Shown here in pieces: positions 9,087 to 16,908 of a stretch of 64,000 nucleotides of DNA (positions are counted from its first letter, which is position 1; each line of letters opens with the position of its first letter). The notes below the pieces were generated by a model. That model was not told the origin of the DNA and made no database searches. It saw nothing but the letters and a program-made list of their open reading frames with translations. This DNA comes from Mesorhizobium sp. ES1-1 (lineage in GTDB: Bacteria > Pseudomonadota > Alphaproteobacteria > Rhizobiales > Rhizobiaceae). The stretch is taken from contig NZ_JAIUGX010000002.1 of NCBI RefSeq assembly GCF_020164785.1, positions 62,001 through 126,000 on the forward strand, written 5' to 3'. The position numbers and the translations under genes are program-made.

Positions 9087-9649
9087 ACAAGCCTAAAGGA
9101 AGACGAGCGATATTTATAAATATGGCTGCAACAGTGGTGCTGCGCGTCTTTTTTAGACGCGAATATCTAAGCGGCAGATGGTTCGATGGCAGTTCATATA
9201 GTGGCATAAAGTGGGCGCTTAAAGCGATCTGGCAACGCAACATCTTGCGGATTGCTAAACCCGCGCCATGGCCAATTGGGCTTACAACCTACATCTCAAG
9301 TTTCAACAACGTCGTTTTTCATATAGACGACTTAAATAATTTCCAGTCGCCTGGCGTCTATATGCAGAATTTCGGTGGCCTAATTTTTATCGGCCGTGGC
9401 ACGTATATCGGACCAAACGTGGGAATAATTACTGCTAATCATGACATCCGCAATCTTGACGTCCATTTAAGCGCAAAGAATGTTGTGATAGGCGACCGTT
9501 GTTGGTTGGGAATGAATTCTGTTATTTTGCCCGGGGTCACGCTCTTGCCCCAGACAATTGTGGCAGCGGGATCGATTGTAACGAAAAGTTTCGACGAGGG
9601 AAAAATTGTGGTGGCTGGAAACCCGGCAAAGATAGTGAAGAGGTTATAG
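9083..9649 (+). CDS. Hexapeptide-repeat O-acetyltransferase (WcaF/WcaB-like)
   Basis: The 188-residue product has left-handed beta-helix coils between residues about 90 and 185 (FGGLIFIGRGTYIGPNVGI, VVIGDRCWLGMNSVILPG, IVAAGSIVTKSF, then VAGNPAKIV). A TANHD segment follows the first coils; its histidine is the usual catalytic base in this class. Such enzymes O-acetylate a sugar of the repeat unit, or occasionally N-acylate an amino sugar. The start overlaps the wzx stop (ATGA), so the two are translationally coupled. The gene lies in the low-G+C core and shows A/T-rich codon choice unlike its outer neighbours. Confidence 0.8.
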   Translation: MNKPKGRRAIFINMAATVVLRVFFRREYLSGRWFDGSSYSGIKWALKAIWQRNILRIAKPAPWPIGLTTYISSFNNVVFHIDDLNNFQSPGVYMQNFGGLIFIGRGTYIGPNVGIITANHDIRNLDVHLSAKNVVIGDRCWLGMNSVILPGVTLLPQTIVAAGSIVTKSFDEGKIVVAGNPAKIVKRL

Positions 9650-9651
9650 CC

Positions 9652-10815
9652 TTGGAATTCATCGATCTACGCACGCAACAAGTTGCAATTAAAGACGACT
9701 TAGACCACCGGATAGCCAAGGTATTGGCGCACGGACAATATATCATGGGTCCGGAGGTGTTGGAGCTTGAGAAGCTACTCGCGGACTATGTTGGCGTGAG
9801 TGACTGCGTCACGGTGGCTAGCGGGACGGAGGGGCTGCTGATTGCGCTGATGGCGTTGGGCATTGGACCGGGTGATGAAGTCATTACGTCGCCGTTTACG
9901 TTCATTGCCACTGCTGAGGCAATCGTGCTGGTAGGCGCCACGCCTGTGTTCGTCGATGTCAATCCTTTGACATGCAACATCGAGCCATCATTGATCGAAC
10001 AGCATATAACGCCTGCTACCAAGGCAATAATTCCGGTAAGCCTTTATGGGCAGCCCGCAGATATGAGAGAAATCAACAGGATTGCTGCGCGCCATGGTCT
10101 ACCCGTAATCGAAGACGCAGCCCAGAGTTTCGGTGCCACATACAACGGCGGTCGAAGCTGCGGCCTGACAACGGTTGGCGTCACGAGTTTCTTCCCCTCG
10201 AAACCGCTTGGTTGCTACGGCGATGGCGGCGCAGTCTTCACAAATGACGATGAACTGGCACGGGCAATACGCGAAATCCGTATCCATGGGCAAAGCGCGC
10301 GGTATGTTCACACACGAGTCGGTGTTGGCGGACGAATGGACACTCTCCAGTGCGCGATCCTGTTGGCCAAGTGGCGTAGATTTGATTGGGAATTAAGGTC
10401 TCGTAGCTCAATTGCTGAATCGTACCGGACCAGAATCAACAGCGAAGTTATGGGAGCCGGTGAGCTTGCCGCGTCAGAGGCATGCAGGCCACTTCCAGGA
10501 GTTCGTATCCTACCATCGGTTCTAAACTGTACTAGTGTCTACGCACAATTCACTATCCTCACTCCCGAGCGCGATGAAGCTGTCAGGCAGCTAAAGCTGG
10601 CAGGAATTCCAACAGCAGTCCACTATCCCGCCCCAATCAACGAGCAGCCAGCATACGCGAGTGCATCGAGCGGCAATGAGATCACACCTGTTTCGTCGTG
10701 GTTGGCGAAGCATGTGCTAAGTATCCCGATGGGCCCAGATTTGTCCGAAGACGATCAGGAAGCCGTGGTCGCCTCGCTAGCACGCCTTGCAGCCTCGCCA
10801 AAATTCGTGCTTTGA
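9652..10815 (+). CDS. wbpE: UDP-3-keto-GlcNAcA aminotransferase (WbpE/WlbC), DegT/DnrJ/EryC1 family
   Basis: This 387-residue PLP-dependent sugar aminotransferase has the Schiff-base lysine K184 in SFFPSKPLGCYGDGG and the cofactor aspartate D155 in PVIEDAAQS. The motif around the lysine is the WbpE/WlbC form, whose members transaminate the 3-keto sugar produced by WlbA/WbpB using glutamate. With WlbA, WbpD and WbpI in the same operon, the assignment is well supported by context. The TTG at 9652 is chosen: AGAGG lies eight bases upstream and the protein then begins with FIDLRTQQ, as in relatives. The longer frame from 9499 overlaps the acetyltransferase and is not conserved-looking. Confidence 0.88.
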   Translation: MEFIDLRTQQVAIKDDLDHRIAKVLAHGQYIMGPEVLELEKLLADYVGVSDCVTVASGTEGLLIALMALGIGPGDEVITSPFTFIATAEAIVLVGATPVFVDVNPLTCNIEPSLIEQHITPATKAIIPVSLYGQPADMREINRIAARHGLPVIEDAAQSFGATYNGGRSCGLTTVGVTSFFPSKPLGCYGDGGAVFTNDDELARAIREIRIHGQSARYVHTRVGVGGRMDTLQCAILLAKWRRFDWELRSRSSIAESYRTRINSEVMGAGELAASEACRPLPGVRILPSVLNCTSVYAQFTILTPERDEAVRQLKLAGIPTAVHYPAPINEQPAYASASSGNEITPVSSWLAKHVLSIPMGPDLSEDDQEAVVASLARLAASPKFVL

Positions 10816-10852
10816 CGATGAATTATGTGACGGTGAAGTTCTGCCGTAGCAA

Positions 10853-11941
10853 ATGATGGAAAAAAAGTTGAAAATAGCTACAGTTGTCGGCGCAAGGCCC
10901 CAGTTTGTTAAGGCGTCCATGGTTTCGCGCGCGCTAGCCGAAAGCAATTCTGGCGTGGAAGAGGTGATTATACACACCGGTCAGCACTATGACGCGAATA
11001 TGTCCCAAGTCTTCTTCGACGAACTCGAGATCCCCCACCCAAAGTACAATCTTGGAATTGGCGGCGGGTCGCACGGGGAAAACACAGGGAGGATGATTGA
11101 GAGTATCGAGAAAGTCCTACTGAAGGAACGGCCGACTTGGCTATTGGTCTACGGGGATACGGATTCGACGCTAGCTGCGGCAATTGCTGCATCGAAGATA
11201 TCGATCCCAATCGCCCACGTTGAAGCTGGCCTGCGGTCATTTAACAGGCTGATGCCGGAGGAGGTAAACCGTGTGGTCACGGACCATGTTGCGGACATCT
11301 TGTTTACTCCAACCACCTCCGCGACAGCTCAGTTAGTTAAAGAAGGCATTCCCGCCCAGAAAATCCACCAAGTTGGCGACGTAATGCACGATGCGGCTCT
11401 ACACTTTGCGATGATAGCGAAGGAGAAAAGCGATATAATTTGCGAAGTGGGGCTGCAAGAGAAAAAATATATATTGGTTACGTTACATAGACAAGAGAAT
11501 ACTGATAATTGCGAACGGCTAACCGAGATATTATCTGGGCTTTCGTCGTCGCAATTGCCTGTAGTGTGGCCGATGCATCCTAGAACACAGGCAAGACTGG
11601 AACAGTTTGGCCTACAGGTGCCAGACATAGTTCGAGTGATCAAACCGGTTGGCTATCTTGATATGATCATGCTCGAAAAAAACGCGTGCCTAATAGCGAC
11701 GGATAGTGGTGGTGTGCAAAAGGAAGCCTTCTTTTACAGCGTTCCTTGTTTAACGCTAAGGGACGAAACTGAGTGGGTGGAGTTGGTGAACGTCGGTGCC
11801 AATAGGTTGGTGGAGGCCAAGGCAGAAGTTCTGGCTGCGGAGCTTAGGTTAAACCGCGGACCCGTGAGCAACCGCTTAAACCTATACGGGGGAGGGGCCG
11901 CGAGCGTTGAGATAAGTTCAGTGATGGTTGGCGGACATTAG
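10853..11941 (+). CDS. wbpI: UDP-GlcNAc3NAcA 2-epimerase (WbpI/WlbD), WecB-like fold
   Basis: The 362-residue product is a non-hydrolysing UDP-GlcNAc-2-epimerase-family enzyme: VVGARPQFVKASMV at the start, HTGQHYD, VYGDTDSTLAAA, HVEAGLRSFNR and TDSGGVQKEAFF, which carry the UDP- and substrate-contacting residues. In this operon it should invert C2 of UDP-GlcNAc(3NAc)A to give UDP-ManNAc(3NAc)A, as WbpI does in Pseudomonas and WlbD in Bordetella. A plain WecB role is possible but less likely next to WlbA, WbpE and WbpD. Two adjacent ATGs (10853, 10856) could both serve; the ribosome site is weak. It lies in the low-G+C core. Confidence 0.87.
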   Translation: MMEKKLKIATVVGARPQFVKASMVSRALAESNSGVEEVIIHTGQHYDANMSQVFFDELEIPHPKYNLGIGGGSHGENTGRMIESIEKVLLKERPTWLLVYGDTDSTLAAAIAASKISIPIAHVEAGLRSFNRLMPEEVNRVVTDHVADILFTPTTSATAQLVKEGIPAQKIHQVGDVMHDAALHFAMIAKEKSDIICEVGLQEKKYILVTLHRQENTDNCERLTEILSGLSSSQLPVVWPMHPRTQARLEQFGLQVPDIVRVIKPVGYLDMIMLEKNACLIATDSGGVQKEAFFYSVPCLTLRDETEWVELVNVGANRLVEAKAEVLAAELRLNRGPVSNRLNLYGGGAASVEISSVMVGGH

Positions 11942-11971
11942 GAGACGTCGATGCGTGGATTGTAAAATAGC

Positions 11972-13099
11972 ATGAAGGAGAACGCCTCATTGCGAGTGCT
12001 TCACTTGAGCTGTTCTAGGATATTGTCCACTGGGCAGAGAAATCAGCTTAGGTTTGAGGTGAACGCTGCGCCACATATCGAGGGTGTTGAATGGACAACG
12101 CTCGCGATACATGACGATGCTCCAACTAATGATTTTGAGATTAGGACGCCACCTATTTTTCGCGCCGTCATCATTCGATATGTATTCGGATGGTGGGTGA
12201 TGATAAAAAGAAGAGGTCAATATGACATAATTATCAACAGGCATTTCACATTCGATCCGTTTGTTATGCTATTTGGCTGGTTCGTAAATAATAGGATTTC
12301 GCTCCATCATAGCAAAGAAATCCAGGAACTCAGGCTGATCAGAAAGGGCTGGCGCGGCCGGCTAGCGTCTTCACTAGAAAAGTGGTCTGGATATATAAAT
12401 TCTAGGCAGGTTGTTGCAGCGCTGGGGGTGACGAGAGAGATAGCTTTATATGAAAAGCAGCTGTATAAATCAGAGATACCTGTATATCAATACCCGAACG
12501 GTATAGAATCTGAGTCTGTCAAGACTTTAGATGACAAGCGCTCGCCTGGTATAAATATAGCATTCGCATGTGGCCGGTTTACTCAGTGGCATGGATTGGA
12601 CAGGCTGTTGGATAACCTGGAGGCTGCGAGCGAGGGATCTCTGAGTGGGGTTCGGATCCACGTCTTGGGTCACGTTTCAGAAGATATCAGGTCGAGGATT
12701 ACAGCCAGCGCCCGAGCAACGGAGGTGATTGTACTGCACGGCCACAAAAGCGGTGACGACTATCGTGCCGTTTTGGAGGCATGTGACATCGGACTTGGCT
12801 CCCTGGCCATGGATCGGCAGGGGCTGATGGAAGGGGCTACACTAAAGGTGAGGGAATACCTTGCACTCGGTCTACCGGTTTATGCGTCCCACTACGACAC
12901 CTCCCTGCCCCGGGACTTTCCCTACTATAGTTTTGGGACAGTAGATTTTGCCAATATTGTAGAATTTGCCTCTCAATCAAAGCGATTTAGCAGGGGCGAT
13001 GTCCGATCCAAGTCAATCCCGTTCATTGAGAAAGCGGGTACGATGAGCGCTCTAATCCATTGGCTTCGATGTGAACCTTCCTTGCGACGATCTATTTAG
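11972..13099 (+). CDS. GT4-like glycosyltransferase
   Basis: The product of 375 residues has the two-domain layout of GT-B glycosyltransferases. The C-terminal half contains NIAFACGRFTQWHGLDRLLD, VIVLHGHKSGDDYRAVLEACDIGLG and LKVREYLALGLPVYA, where the E of VREYLALG corresponds to the nucleotide-contacting residue of GT4 enzymes. The N-terminal half is divergent, although LHHSKEIQEL resembles the acceptor-side loop of the family. It should add one sugar to the lipid-linked repeat on the cytoplasmic face. Donor and linkage cannot be inferred. It starts 30 bases after wbpI, is low in G+C, and is followed by a 212-base gap in which I see no gene. Confidence 0.75.
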   Translation: MKENASLRVLHLSCSRILSTGQRNQLRFEVNAAPHIEGVEWTTLAIHDDAPTNDFEIRTPPIFRAVIIRYVFGWWVMIKRRGQYDIIINRHFTFDPFVMLFGWFVNNRISLHHSKEIQELRLIRKGWRGRLASSLEKWSGYINSRQVVAALGVTREIALYEKQLYKSEIPVYQYPNGIESESVKTLDDKRSPGINIAFACGRFTQWHGLDRLLDNLEAASEGSLSGVRIHVLGHVSEDIRSRITASARATEVIVLHGHKSGDDYRAVLEACDIGLGSLAMDRQGLMEGATLKVREYLALGLPVYASHYDTSLPRDFPYYSFGTVDFANIVEFASQSKRFSRGDVRSKSIPFIEKAGTMSALIHWLRCEPSLRRSI

Positions 13100-13311
13100 C
13101 GTACTTCTGCGGCGTAAGTGCCACGGCCCCGCTCATTGGGTTCAGCTAGGAGTTGGTAGCCTCCGGACGAAGGAATTATCCGTTAGTGCTGGCGCGAGGA
13201 AGTCCGAGATGGGCACCGCGTTGACTAGTAGCGCAGATCGGACCGGGCGCGAGTACAGGCGACTGTAATTCTGTAGATTATACATGTCCAAGAAATGTAG
13301 GGTGAAATGAC

Positions 13312-14535
13312 TTGACAGCCGATATGTTTTTTTGGGTGCCGGTATTATTGGGTGCGTCTATATCGCTTATGATTGTCTACTGCCGTGGTAAGTCCATAAC
13401 AGCGATCCAAGGCATTGTTTTGGTAGCATGGCACACCATGTTTAGCTTTGTATATCTAAAGTACTCCGAAACGAATGCATCCGATGCAAATGGCTATTAT
13501 CTCAAAGGGTTGCTCGGTGATATCGATTGGAACGTTGGCACGAAGTTTGTTTACTCTCTTTGTGTTGTACTTGTTCAGACGCTGGGCATGTCGAAGCTGT
13601 CGTCATTTATGTTCTTTAACTTAGTTGGAATTATCGGCTTAATATTTTTAATGAAGGCGTTGACCGAAGTATGGCCCGTAAGGGGAACATACCTCGATAA
13701 GATTCCGGTTGTGATGTTGTTTTTGCCTGGGGTGAGTTTTTGGACTTCTGCTATTGGCAAGGATGCTCCGGCATTCTCGGGCCTCTGCATGTTGTGCTAC
13801 GGTGTACTCAATATCGCAAAGAGAAAGATGCTGATTACGATTGGCTTGGCCGCTATGTTTGCCGTTCGCCCCCACATTGCTCTTATTTTAATTTCTTCTT
13901 TAGTCGTTTCGCTTGTTGTTTCACGCCGGGATGTATCTCTGGTTTCTCGGGGAGTTATAGCTCTCGCCGGTGTAGCGGTCGGAGTATTTATTGCTCCTCT
14001 CGCTTTGGGTTATGTCGGGTTAGCAACTGATGCGTCCATAGATGATGTCGCTGATATTGTAGAAAAGAGGCAAGGATATAATCTTGGTGGTGGGGCGAGC
14101 GTTGATATTCAGTCAATGTCACTGCCGATGCAGATGATAACCTATATGTTTCGGCCACTATTTATCGACGCTGACGGCGCGTTCGGGTTGATTGTGTCGG
14201 CAGAGAACGTAATACTGATCGGATTGTTTATAATGTTCATCCCGTCCGCAATAAAGTGCGTTATTGCACTGCCGTCACTTCCGGGGCGCTTTTGTGCCAT
14301 TTATCTGGTTGTTGGCTTGGCTGTGTTGGCATCTACAACCTCAAATATGGGAATAGCCATCAGACAGAAAACCATGCTTCTGCCTGCTCTGTTTTTGCTT
14401 ATTGCTATTAGTGAGAGGTGGCGCCTCAACAGAAAAAGAAATATGGGCGGTAGACCGCAAGGGTCGGGACGGTTGGCGAATGCTGGGAGGCCGCCGACGG
14501 GTTGGTACCCTGTATACCCGCGTTCTGGGGAATAA
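13312..14535 (+). CDS. wzy: Wzy-like polysaccharide polymerase (predicted)
   Basis: This 407-residue protein is almost wholly hydrophobic, with about ten membrane segments and a basic C-terminal tail. Primary similarity is low, as is usual for polymerases. LPGVSFWTSAIGKDAPAFSG resembles the 'PS..W.SG.GKD' motif shared by many Wzy and EpsG-type proteins, and a large loop around residues 240-275 is predicted to be periplasmic. It is the only gene in the block with the right topology besides wzx and the ligase-family gene at 26501. The TTG at 13312 follows an AGGG-containing site; an ATG at 13324 would remove four residues. The last 30 residues are Pro/Gly/Arg-rich and may result from readthrough into a poorly conserved end. 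Confidence 0.65.
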   Translation: MTADMFFWVPVLLGASISLMIVYCRGKSITAIQGIVLVAWHTMFSFVYLKYSETNASDANGYYLKGLLGDIDWNVGTKFVYSLCVVLVQTLGMSKLSSFMFFNLVGIIGLIFLMKALTEVWPVRGTYLDKIPVVMLFLPGVSFWTSAIGKDAPAFSGLCMLCYGVLNIAKRKMLITIGLAAMFAVRPHIALILISSLVVSLVVSRRDVSLVSRGVIALAGVAVGVFIAPLALGYVGLATDASIDDVADIVEKRQGYNLGGGASVDIQSMSLPMQMITYMFRPLFIDADGAFGLIVSAENVILIGLFIMFIPSAIKCVIALPSLPGRFCAIYLVVGLAVLASTTSNMGIAIRQKTMLLPALFLLIAISERWRLNRKRNMGGRPQGSGRLANAGRPPTGWYPVYPRSGE

Positions 14536-15656
14536 TGACGATGAAAGTCGTTGTTTTAGCCTCTTTTTCGCCCTCGATGGTAAATTTTCGCAAATCTCTT
14601 ATTGAGGCCATGGTCCGGCGGGGGCACACAGTATACGCTGTCGCGCCAGCAATATCCAGAGAGACGTGGACTTCACTAGTTGAAATGGGCGCTCAGCCGC
14701 GTGAGGTCACTATGTCACGCAGTTCATTCAACCCGTTTAATGATGTGATGACGTTCTTTCGCCTCAGAGCTATCTTTACTGATGTAAAGCCTGACGTCGT
14801 ATTGCCGTATACGGTCAAGCCGGTCGTGTGGGGAGTGTTGGCTGCGCGTGCCTCTAGCGTGACGCGCGTGGTGCCAATGATTACTGGATTGGGCTATGCT
14901 TTTACAGGCGGCCGCAAGCCGAAGCGTTTGGTAGCGAAGGTGGTCTCGACAATTTTATACCGTGTGGCCCTGGCACGAGCAGATTTGGTGCTGTTCCAGA
15001 ATCCGGATGACATGGCGCTTTTCCGCAAGCTGCGGCTTCTGCCCAAACGCGTACCGTCAGCGATCATCAATGGGTCTGGCATAGACACCTTGAGATTTGA
15101 GATGTCACCGGTTCCTGAAAGGCTGGCTTTCCTGATGATCTCGCGGCTGCTTGGCGACAAAGGCGTCCGCGAGTTTGGTGCCGCGGCCCGCATCGTGAAG
15201 GCGCGCCATCCCGAGGCTATCATTCGCCTCGTTGGCTATATGGATCAGTCTCCCGACTCCATCACGCAGGCCGAACTCGATGCAATCGTCGCGTCGGGGG
15301 TCGAATTTGTCGGCCGCCTGGAAGATGTGCGGCCGGCCATCGCGCAGGCGAGCGTCTACGTGCTGCCTTCCTATCGTGAAGGCACGCCGCGCTCGACCCT
15401 GGAGGCGATGGCCATGGGGCGTGCCGTCATCACCACCGACGCGCCCGGGTGTCGCGAAACCGTCATTGAAGGCGTCAATGGCTATCTCGTGCCGCCCCGC
15501 GACGCCGTTGCGCTGGCGGCGGCGATGGAGAAGTTCATTGCCGAGCCCGGGCTTGCCGCGCGCATGGGGGCGCAATCGCGGCGGATAGCCGAGGAGAAAT
15601 ACGATGTCAGGCTGGTGAATGCGGAGATCATGCGCCATGCCGGGCTTTTGCCTTGA
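14535..15656 (+). CDS. GT4 glycosyltransferase (PglA-like)
   Basis: The 373-residue GT-B enzyme shows KVVVLASFSPSMVNFRKSL at the N-terminus, MITGLGYAFTGG near residue 115, NGSGIDTLRF near residue 185, and the C-terminal nucleotide-binding run ASVYVLPSYREGTPRSTLEA, whose glutamates follow the GT4 E-x7-E pattern. The N-terminal motifs resemble PglA-type enzymes, which add the second sugar onto undecaprenyl-diphospho-diacetylbacillosamine. That fits the pglC-pglD-pglE-pglF genes directly downstream, but the transferred sugar is unproven. The ATG at 14535 overlaps the wzy stop (TAATG) and has GGGG four bases upstream. G+C recovers to the genomic level inside this gene, marking the right edge of the low-G+C core. 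Confidence 0.82.
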   Translation: MTMKVVVLASFSPSMVNFRKSLIEAMVRRGHTVYAVAPAISRETWTSLVEMGAQPREVTMSRSSFNPFNDVMTFFRLRAIFTDVKPDVVLPYTVKPVVWGVLAARASSVTRVVPMITGLGYAFTGGRKPKRLVAKVVSTILYRVALARADLVLFQNPDDMALFRKLRLLPKRVPSAIINGSGIDTLRFEMSPVPERLAFLMISRLLGDKGVREFGAAARIVKARHPEAIIRLVGYMDQSPDSITQAELDAIVASGVEFVGRLEDVRPAIAQASVYVLPSYREGTPRSTLEAMAMGRAVITTDAPGCRETVIEGVNGYLVPPRDAVALAAAMEKFIAEPGLAARMGAQSRRIAEEKYDVRLVNAEIMRHAGLLP

Positions 15657-16261
15657 ACTGGAACGGCATGCTGAAAAGAATAGGGGATATCGTGGTGGCC
15701 CTGGTGGCGCTGGTGGTGCTTTCGCCGGTGCTTCTGCTTGTCGCGGTGCTGGTGCGCGTCAAACTCGGCAAGCCGATCCTCTTTCGCCAGCAGAGGCCAG
15801 GTCTGCAAGGTCGCCCCTTCATGATGCTGAAATTCCGCACCATGCTGAATGCGGTGGATGAACATGGAGTCCCCTTGCCGGATGCTCAGCGCCTGACGCG
15901 CTTCGGGCGCCTGTTGCGTTCGACCAGTCTCGATGAACTGCCGGAATTGTGGAACGTGCTGAGGGGCGACATGAGCCTTGTCGGTCCGCGCCCGTTGCTG
16001 ATGCAGTATCTGCCGCTTTATTCACCCGAGCAGGCGCGCCGGCACGCCGTGCGGCCCGGCATTACCGGCTGGGCGCAGGTCAACGGCCGCAATGCGCTGA
16101 GCTGGGAGGAGAAGTTTGCGCTGGATGTCTGGTATGTCGATCATCGGAATTTCTGGCTCGACGTGAAGATCATGTGGCTTACGCTTCGGCAGGTTTTTCT
16201 CCGCAAAGGCATCAGTGCCGAGGGCCAGGCGACCATGGCTCCCTTTCGGGGGTCGCAGTGA
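15653..16261 (+). CDS. pglC: Undecaprenyl-phosphate sugar-1-phosphate transferase (PglC-type initiating enzyme)
   Basis: This 202-residue monotopic phosphoglycosyl transferase has a reentrant hydrophobic helix at residues 11-35 (ending in the SP break), the FRTM segment, and the catalytic Asp-Glu pair D94-E95 in STSLDELPELWN. MSLVGPRP and GITGWAQVNGRN follow. It lacks the extra N-terminal membrane helices of WbaP/WcaJ, so it is the minimal PglC form. It should transfer a sugar-1-phosphate, here most likely diNAcBac-1-P, onto undecaprenyl phosphate to start the repeat unit. The TTG at 15653 sits in a TTGA overlap with the upstream stop; an ATG at 15668 gives a protein starting MLKRIGDI and is equally plausible. 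Confidence 0.88.
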   Translation: MNWNGMLKRIGDIVVALVALVVLSPVLLLVAVLVRVKLGKPILFRQQRPGLQGRPFMMLKFRTMLNAVDEHGVPLPDAQRLTRFGRLLRSTSLDELPELWNVLRGDMSLVGPRPLLMQYLPLYSPEQARRHAVRPGITGWAQVNGRNALSWEEKFALDVWYVDHRNFWLDVKIMWLTLRQVFLRKGISAEGQATMAPFRGSQ

Positions 16262-16908
16262 CCTCATCCGCGCCAAAGATCGGCCTTTTCCTGCTTGGCG
16301 CAGGGGGGCACGGCAGGGTCGTGGCTGATATTGCCGAAGCGACCAACTGGACCGACACCGCCTTCCTGGACGATCGGTGGCCCGCTTTCAGCCAGAACCT
16401 CGCCTGGCCGATCCTGGGTACGTTTCGCGATCTTGCGGCACGCGCCAGGGCAGGGGGAGCGGTGCTCGTGACCATTGGCGGCAATCATACGCGCCTCAAT
16501 CTTCACCGCGAGCTGCGGGAGAACTATTTCATTCCGACTTTGATTCATCCCTCGGCGGTGGTAAGCCCGCACGCCACCATCGGCGCGGGATGTGTGGTCA
16601 TGGCCAATGCCGTCATAAATGCGGGAGCCCGGATCGGCGATGCCGTCATCGTCAATACGGCGGCCACGATCGACCATGATTGCCGGCTCGCCGATGGAGT
16701 CCATATCTCGCCCGGTGCGCATCTCGCCGGCGGGGTCGATGTCGGCGAAGCAAGCTGGGTCGGCATCGGTTCGGCGGTGCGCGAAGGGGTCGTGATCGGA
16801 GCCGACGTGGTCGTCGGTGCCGGAGCTGCTGTCATTGCGGACATCCAGGACGGCCGGATGGCCGCGGGTGTGCCTGCTACTGTTCGAAAGGCAAAGTCAT
16901 CGTGCTGA
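16258..16908 (+). CDS. pglD: UDP-4-amino-sugar N-acetyltransferase (PglD/NeuD family)
   Basis: The 216-residue protein has the PglD/NeuD layout. An N-terminal Rossmann-like domain opens with LFLLGAGGHGRVVADI, and a left-handed beta-helix follows from about residue 95 (LIHPSAVVSPHATIGAG). The catalytic histidine corresponds to H140 in NTAATIDHDC. PglD acetylates the C4 amine of UDP-4-amino-GlcNAc in diacetylbacillosamine synthesis. It lies between pglC and the pglE-type aminotransferase, so the neighbours agree. The GTG at 16258 overlaps the previous stop (GTGA) and has GGGGG upstream. Confidence 0.86.
   Translation: MTSSAPKIGLFLLGAGGHGRVVADIAEATNWTDTAFLDDRWPAFSQNLAWPILGTFRDLAARARAGGAVLVTIGGNHTRLNLHRELRENYFIPTLIHPSAVVSPHATIGAGCVVMANAVINAGARIGDAVIVNTAATIDHDCRLADGVHISPGAHLAGGVDVGEASWVGIGSAVREGVVIGADVVVGAGAAVIADIQDGRMAAGVPATVRKAKSSC

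Noticed and set aside
13071..13268. A 65-codon + frame between the glycosyltransferase and wzy
   Set aside because: It begins inside the upstream gene, has no ribosome site and no recognisable sequence.
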